From Phycisphaeraceae bacterium (GTDB lineage: Bacteria; Planctomycetota; Phycisphaerae; Phycisphaerales; Phycisphaeraceae): DNA of 64,000 nt. Every line of letters starts with the position of its first letter. Position 1 is the first letter of the stretch. A program made the position numbers and the translations under genes. The notes beneath the pieces are model-generated. The model did not search any database, had not been told where the DNA came from, and saw only the letters and a program-made list of their open reading frames with translations. The stretch is from contig JAJDCS010000028.1 of assembly GCA_029260715.1 (NCBI GenBank), forward strand, positions 1 through 64,000. Reading direction: 5' to 3'. Below, piece after piece: positions 52,861 through 64,000 of the stretch.

Positions 52861-54096
52861 CTAACGAGCCGACGCCTTGGGGTGCGCAGCCACCATCAGC
52901 TCCAGGTCTTTGACCATTTCCTGTGCAACAGTCAGACAGCCGTCGCCTGCCAAGTGGCAGTAATCAACGAAGTAGGGCTGTTTAGACCTGTCGAACACGC
53001 CGCTGATATCCCGGAACACGCCGCCCTGTTTGAGTGTTTGGGAAGACGCGACCCGCTTGTAGACGTTCAGGAAGAAGCCTTTCATGTAGGCCATTGATGC
53101 GGCCCGCTCGGCTTCAAACGCCGTCATGTGTTGCTTGGTGAAGAGGGTCGGCTGAAAGTAAAACACCGTCTCACAGCCGTATCCCGATGTGAGCAGCTTG
53201 ATGGCCTGGACGTTCCGCTCGAAGACGCTCGTTGTCTCTTGGGCTACCTGGTCCCAGGCGACGGCCTGCCCTTTCGGGTTTTTGCCCGTTGAATCCGTGC
53301 CTTTTCCAAGCAGCTTCACCTGAATCCACTGGGCGGCTCTGAGAAACCCCCTGGCGTGCTTGCTCACGGCTTTGCCCAGGTATACCCGACGCAAACGATC
53401 CGTGTCTTTGCTGAGATTAAAGTCCTCTTGCCGCCGTCTTTCGGGTATGGAAACCCCAGCCACCTTGTTCCGGTAGGCGGACAACACGTCGTTCACGCCC
53501 TCCATAAACACCACGATATCGGGCACGTCGCCCTGCTGAAGGCACCGCATCAGGGCGATGACCCCCTGCGTGCTGACGTAGCCGATCTCCCCGAAGTTGG
53601 TGACCTCTACGCGGTGCCCCGCCTCGGTCAGTAGCCGTGAGACGTGGGAGGGTATGGTCTCGTCGTCCCGCGCGCCCCACCCCCACATGGTCGAGCCGCC
53701 GAAAAAGAAAATCCGCACAGGGTCTTGGGCGTTGTTCTCGGTTTGCGGTGGGTTCCAGGTCTTGCGGAGGCCGCGTTCGTCGATGTTGATGTGCACGCCC
53801 TGAAACGGCTGCCGCCGCCAATAGACGTACGGGTGCCAGTCCATCGGCCAAATCGAGTTGAGCTCTTCGTAATACTTAACGGCCCACGTCGCCCCGCCGT
53901 AGGTATCGGCGCCCGGCGAAACGCTGTGCCTTTCCGGGGGTTCCGGAGGCACCCTGCCCAGCCACACGTCGTCGATGTACACAAGCGAGCGCAGGCCCAA
54001 CTCGCACAACACGACCATCACCAACGAAAGGCCCAGAACGGACCACCACAATTGCAAGTTGTGTGCTACCGACTTGGCTTTCGCTCGGGTTCCCAT
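52861..54096 (-). CDS. Membrane-anchored SGNH-hydrolase-like protein
   Basis: A 411-residue protein with one N-terminal helix (VLGLSLVMVVLCELGLRSL) and an SGNH domain outside the cytoplasm. Block I is FFGGSTMWGWGARDDET with the presumed Ser nucleophile. The third block is FMEGVNDVLSAYR and the C-terminal Asp-His is in YFVDYCHLAGDG. The WGWG after the nucleophile is shared with the SGNH protein at 10201-11367, so the two are probably paralogues. A role in surface polysaccharide acylation is possible. A 16-base palindrome lies about 50 bases upstream of the start. Confidence 0.8.
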   Translation of the reverse strand: MGTRAKAKSVAHNLQLWWSVLGLSLVMVVLCELGLRSLVYIDDVWLGRVPPEPPERHSVSPGADTYGGATWAVKYYEELNSIWPMDWHPYVYWRRQPFQGVHINIDERGLRKTWNPPQTENNAQDPVRIFFFGGSTMWGWGARDDETIPSHVSRLLTEAGHRVEVTNFGEIGYVSTQGVIALMRCLQQGDVPDIVVFMEGVNDVLSAYRNKVAGVSIPERRRQEDFNLSKDTDRLRRVYLGKAVSKHARGFLRAAQWIQVKLLGKGTDSTGKNPKGQAVAWDQVAQETTSVFERNVQAIKLLTSGYGCETVFYFQPTLFTKQHMTAFEAERAASMAYMKGFFLNVYKRVASSQTLKQGGVFRDISGVFDRSKQPYFVDYCHLAGDGCLTVAQEMVKDLELMVAAHPKASAR

Positions 54097-54144
54097 CGCA
54101 CTTTTCTCATCTCCCCCGGATATGAAAAAATATGTCTTCGGTTC

Positions 54145-54160
54145 ATGCTATTTATAGCAT
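54145..54160. promoter_or_regulatory. Palindrome upstream of the SGNH gene
   Basis: ATGCTAT-TT-ATAGCAT is a perfect inverted repeat with 7-bp arms, 49 bases before the SGNH start on the minus strand. Its AT-rich centre could overlap a -10 box, as expected for an operator. Confidence 0.4.
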
Positions 54161-54231
54161 ATGTGTAAACCGAATGCGGGCGCCCACTCTCAAGCCGGCT
54201 AGGACGGCCAAGAAACGGCCAAACTGAAGAC

Positions 54232-54254
54232 GCGGGTTGCCCCCGCGGCACCCC
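54232..54254. repeat. Hairpin followed by GGCACCCC tag
   Basis: GCGGG and CCCGC enclose TTGCC (54232-54246) and GGCACCCC follows, another member of the tagged hairpin family, located between the SGNH gene and the rpoC 3' end. Confidence 0.6.
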
Positions 54255-54317
54255 ACAAACCGGGATCATGAGCCGACCCAAGCCGCCTATGCATCATTTA
54301 TTTAATAAAAGGCCGGC

Positions 54318-58742
<4,425 letters not shown>

Positions 58743-58864
58743 GTCTATTCAAGCTCCGATAGTGCCCTCGATCGGTCCAACAAACTCTGCCCCCCCCGCG
58801 TCCAATCTCCCTTCACACGCCCGTGGCCGATGGGCAACGCCCCGGCCACGACGCCTGCCAATTT

Positions 58865-62656
<3,792 letters not shown>

Positions 62657-62744
62657 CGATCACCTCGGGCAAGCCAGAGTTAAGTTAGTTTTGACACAAT
62701 GGTTACAGAAATCACTCGCGCGGAATCCATTTCGCAAGCAAGTC

Positions 62745-62773
62745 AGTATAAACAAAAATAAACGCAATTGCAA
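62745..62773 (-). promoter_or_regulatory. Sigma-70-type promoter of rpoBC
   Basis: On the minus strand TTGCAA (62773-62768) and TATACT (62750-62745) are separated by exactly 17 bases in AT-rich DNA, about 90 bases before the rpoB start codon. It implies that rpoBC is transcribed from its own promoter. Confidence 0.7.
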
Positions 62774-62873
62774 CAGCCTGCAAGCCGTATATTAACAAGA
62801 ATCACCCGGATGTAAAATCGCATAGCCAAAGACCTAAACCCGGCCACGCCCGGCTTGCCGCCCCAACATGTGT

Positions 62874-63473
62874 TTATTGGTCAATTTTACCTAGCAAAGC
62901 CAATCGCTGGCGCGCCCAATCCACCCACGGCACGCGCGTGTCTTTCATAATAAGGTCGCTCAATAGCTGCCGCACGCCGTCGCCACGGTCGCCCCGCCGC
63001 ACGCGGGCGCGGGCCAGGTTGCCAAGCAGGTTGGGGTTGTCCGGCTGGAGGTCCAACGCCTCGCCGTAAAGCGAGATCGCCTCATCAAGCTTCCCGACCG
63101 CCTCCAAAACCAGCCCCAGGTTATTCCGCGGCTCGGGGTGGTGGGGCATGAGCTTGATCGCGTACTGGAACTCCCACGCGGACAGGTAAAACTTGCTCTG
63201 GTGGTAGTACACCTTGCCCAGGTTGTTGTGCGCCGGGCCGAAGGTCACATCCGCAGCCAAAGCCTTCTTAAGTTGTACCTCCGCCTCGTCGTACCGGCCG
63301 TCTTCAAGCAACGCGACAGCCAAGTGGTTGCCTTCGCGGGCTTTGGTGTTGTCGCGGTTGGGCATGTCGCGCACGGTCTCGTACTGGGACGACGCTACCG
63401 ATGTGCTCGAACAACCCGCCGCGGCCATGGCTACGACGATTAAACCCGTCAATATAAAGTGTGCATGCCGCAT
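62874..63473 (-). CDS. TPR-repeat lipoprotein
   Basis: A 199-residue protein with a lipoprotein signal (FILTGLIVVAMAAAGC, Cys21) and three or four tetratricopeptide repeats (GRYDEAEVQLKKALAADVTF, FYLSAWEFQYAIKLMPHHPE and GKLDEAISLYGEALDLQPDN). Architecture is that of PilF/PilW-type pilotins. Directly upstream on the same strand, 17 bases away, ends a GspM-like gene, which supports a role in a secretion or pilus machine. It resembles the TPR lipoprotein at 28856-30085 in plan, not in length. Confidence 0.82.
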   Translation of the reverse strand: MRHAHFILTGLIVVAMAAAGCSSTSVASSQYETVRDMPNRDNTKAREGNHLAVALLEDGRYDEAEVQLKKALAADVTFGPAHNNLGKVYYHQSKFYLSAWEFQYAIKLMPHHPEPRNNLGLVLEAVGKLDEAISLYGEALDLQPDNPNLLGNLARARVRRGDRGDGVRQLLSDLIMKDTRVPWVDWARQRLALLGKIDQ

Positions 63474-63489
63474 GAATCCGCTCCCCTGA

Positions 63490-64000
63490 TCAAAATTGGC
63501 CGACGGCGCGGGCCCGATCGTCCTTGGTTATTCTCGGCGCGTAGATTAAGTAAGTCAACGTCACCTCCACAGACCACTGGTCCCCCGCTTCCTGCCCACG
63601 CGGCGCGGTTAGGCGGATGCGCGTGACTTGCGGGCCCGCGTCCTGGGCAGATAGCTGCTGAAGGAACCCCACCAAATCCGGCAGCGTCACGCGGTGGAAC
63701 AGCACCTGCGTCGGCTTCCGCTTGTACGACGTGTCGCCCACGCGTTTGGCCGGTTCGGGCCAGATGCGCACAAGGCTATCGAGCGAGATGCGCGACCGCT
63801 TGGCGGCGGTTTCTATCCGTTGTGTGAGTTCCTGGAGTTGTAATTCTTGCGACTCGGCCAGCGACGGCTGGTGGCGCAGGCTGCGGATATCGGCCACAAA
63901 GCGGGCGCACTGCTGGGCGTCGTCGACCGCCGCCCGCGCCGCGGCGCGGCTGTCCGCCAAGTGGCCGTTGAACCACAGCGTCACCACCAAGAGGCACGCG
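63490..64000 (-). CDS. Type II secretion GspM/PilO-like protein, 5' end outside the window
   Basis: The frame stays open to the right edge. The visible part begins within a hydrophobic helix (CLLVVTLWFNG) that is followed by a helical stretch (SLAESQELQLQELTQRIETAAK) and a small alpha/beta domain (VTLPDLVGFLQQLSAQDAGPQVTRIRL and WSVEVTLTYLIYAP). One N-terminal membrane helix, a coiled coil and a ferredoxin-like domain is the plan of GspM and PilO, inner-membrane platform proteins of type II secretion and type IV pili. A TTG at 63990 would be in frame but lies inside the helix, so the true start is beyond 64000. Confidence 0.65.
   Translation of the reverse strand, partial: ACLLVVTLWFNGHLADSRAAARAAVDDAQQCARFVADIRSLRHQPSLAESQELQLQELTQRIETAAKRSRISLDSLVRIWPEPAKRVGDTSYKRKPTQVLFHRVTLPDLVGFLQQLSAQDAGPQVTRIRLTAPRGQEAGDQWSVEVTLTYLIYAPRITKDDRARAVGQF

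Overview
The window (about 60% GC, 49 protein genes, no tRNA or rRNA seen) most likely comes from a planctomycete, probably of the class Phycisphaerae. The evidence is a giant exported protein with the planctomycete-type LEPRVLLSA motif near its N-terminus, three PEP-CTERM surface proteins, a hopanoid radical-SAM gene (hpnH), several signal-peptide or lipoprotein genes of Gram-negative type, and many SGNH, TPR and glycosyltransferase genes. The class is an inference from gene content.

Layout. 1-7.1 kb (mostly minus strand): a Kef-type antiporter, a SprT-like metalloprotein, the nitrite-ammonification pair nrfH-nrfA, a sugar isomerase-like TIM barrel and hpnH, separated by repeat-rich spacers. 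7.4-20.8 kb: a PEP-CTERM protein, gatB with an SGNH hydrolase and an ABM monooxygenase behind it, then an oligopeptide ABC transporter locus (oppC-like, oppA-like, oppB, oppC, oppD), a GDP-mannose dehydratase-like gene with an altered active site and a divergent glycosyltransferase. 21.2-28.7 kb: the 1473-residue LEPR-type exported metallopeptidase-like protein, a superoxide dismutase, a sigma-70 family factor and a PH-like membrane protein. 28.9-35.6 kb (minus): a type II secretion/pilus-like cluster with TPR lipoprotein, secretin and three or four pseudopilin-like proteins. 36-43.5 kb: two more PEP-CTERM genes, a GT-C/TPR membrane protein, a probable structured non-coding RNA with its own promoter and terminator, an outer-membrane barrel, msrB, a lipoprotein and an exo/endonuclease-fold protein. 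43.6-49.9 kb: two complete potassium-uptake systems in tandem (ktrB-ktrA, trkA-trkH) ending in a universal stress protein. 50-54 kb: small membrane proteins, a flippase-like membrane protein and a second SGNH protein. 54.3-64 kb (minus): rpoB-rpoC, preceded by a TPR lipoprotein and a truncated GspM-like gene, so secretion genes flank both ends of the second half of the window.

The most unusual layer is non-coding. At least three families of short palindromic repeats are scattered through the spacers. In one, hairpins of varying sequence are each followed by a near-constant TGGCACCC tag. In another, a GACCGCTCCCT...GGCTCGT element occurs in a longer inverted-repeat context. One copy of the second family forms the 3' end of hpnH and encodes its last residues. 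Together with the 39.15-39.35 kb RNA candidate, these are the best candidates for something undescribed.
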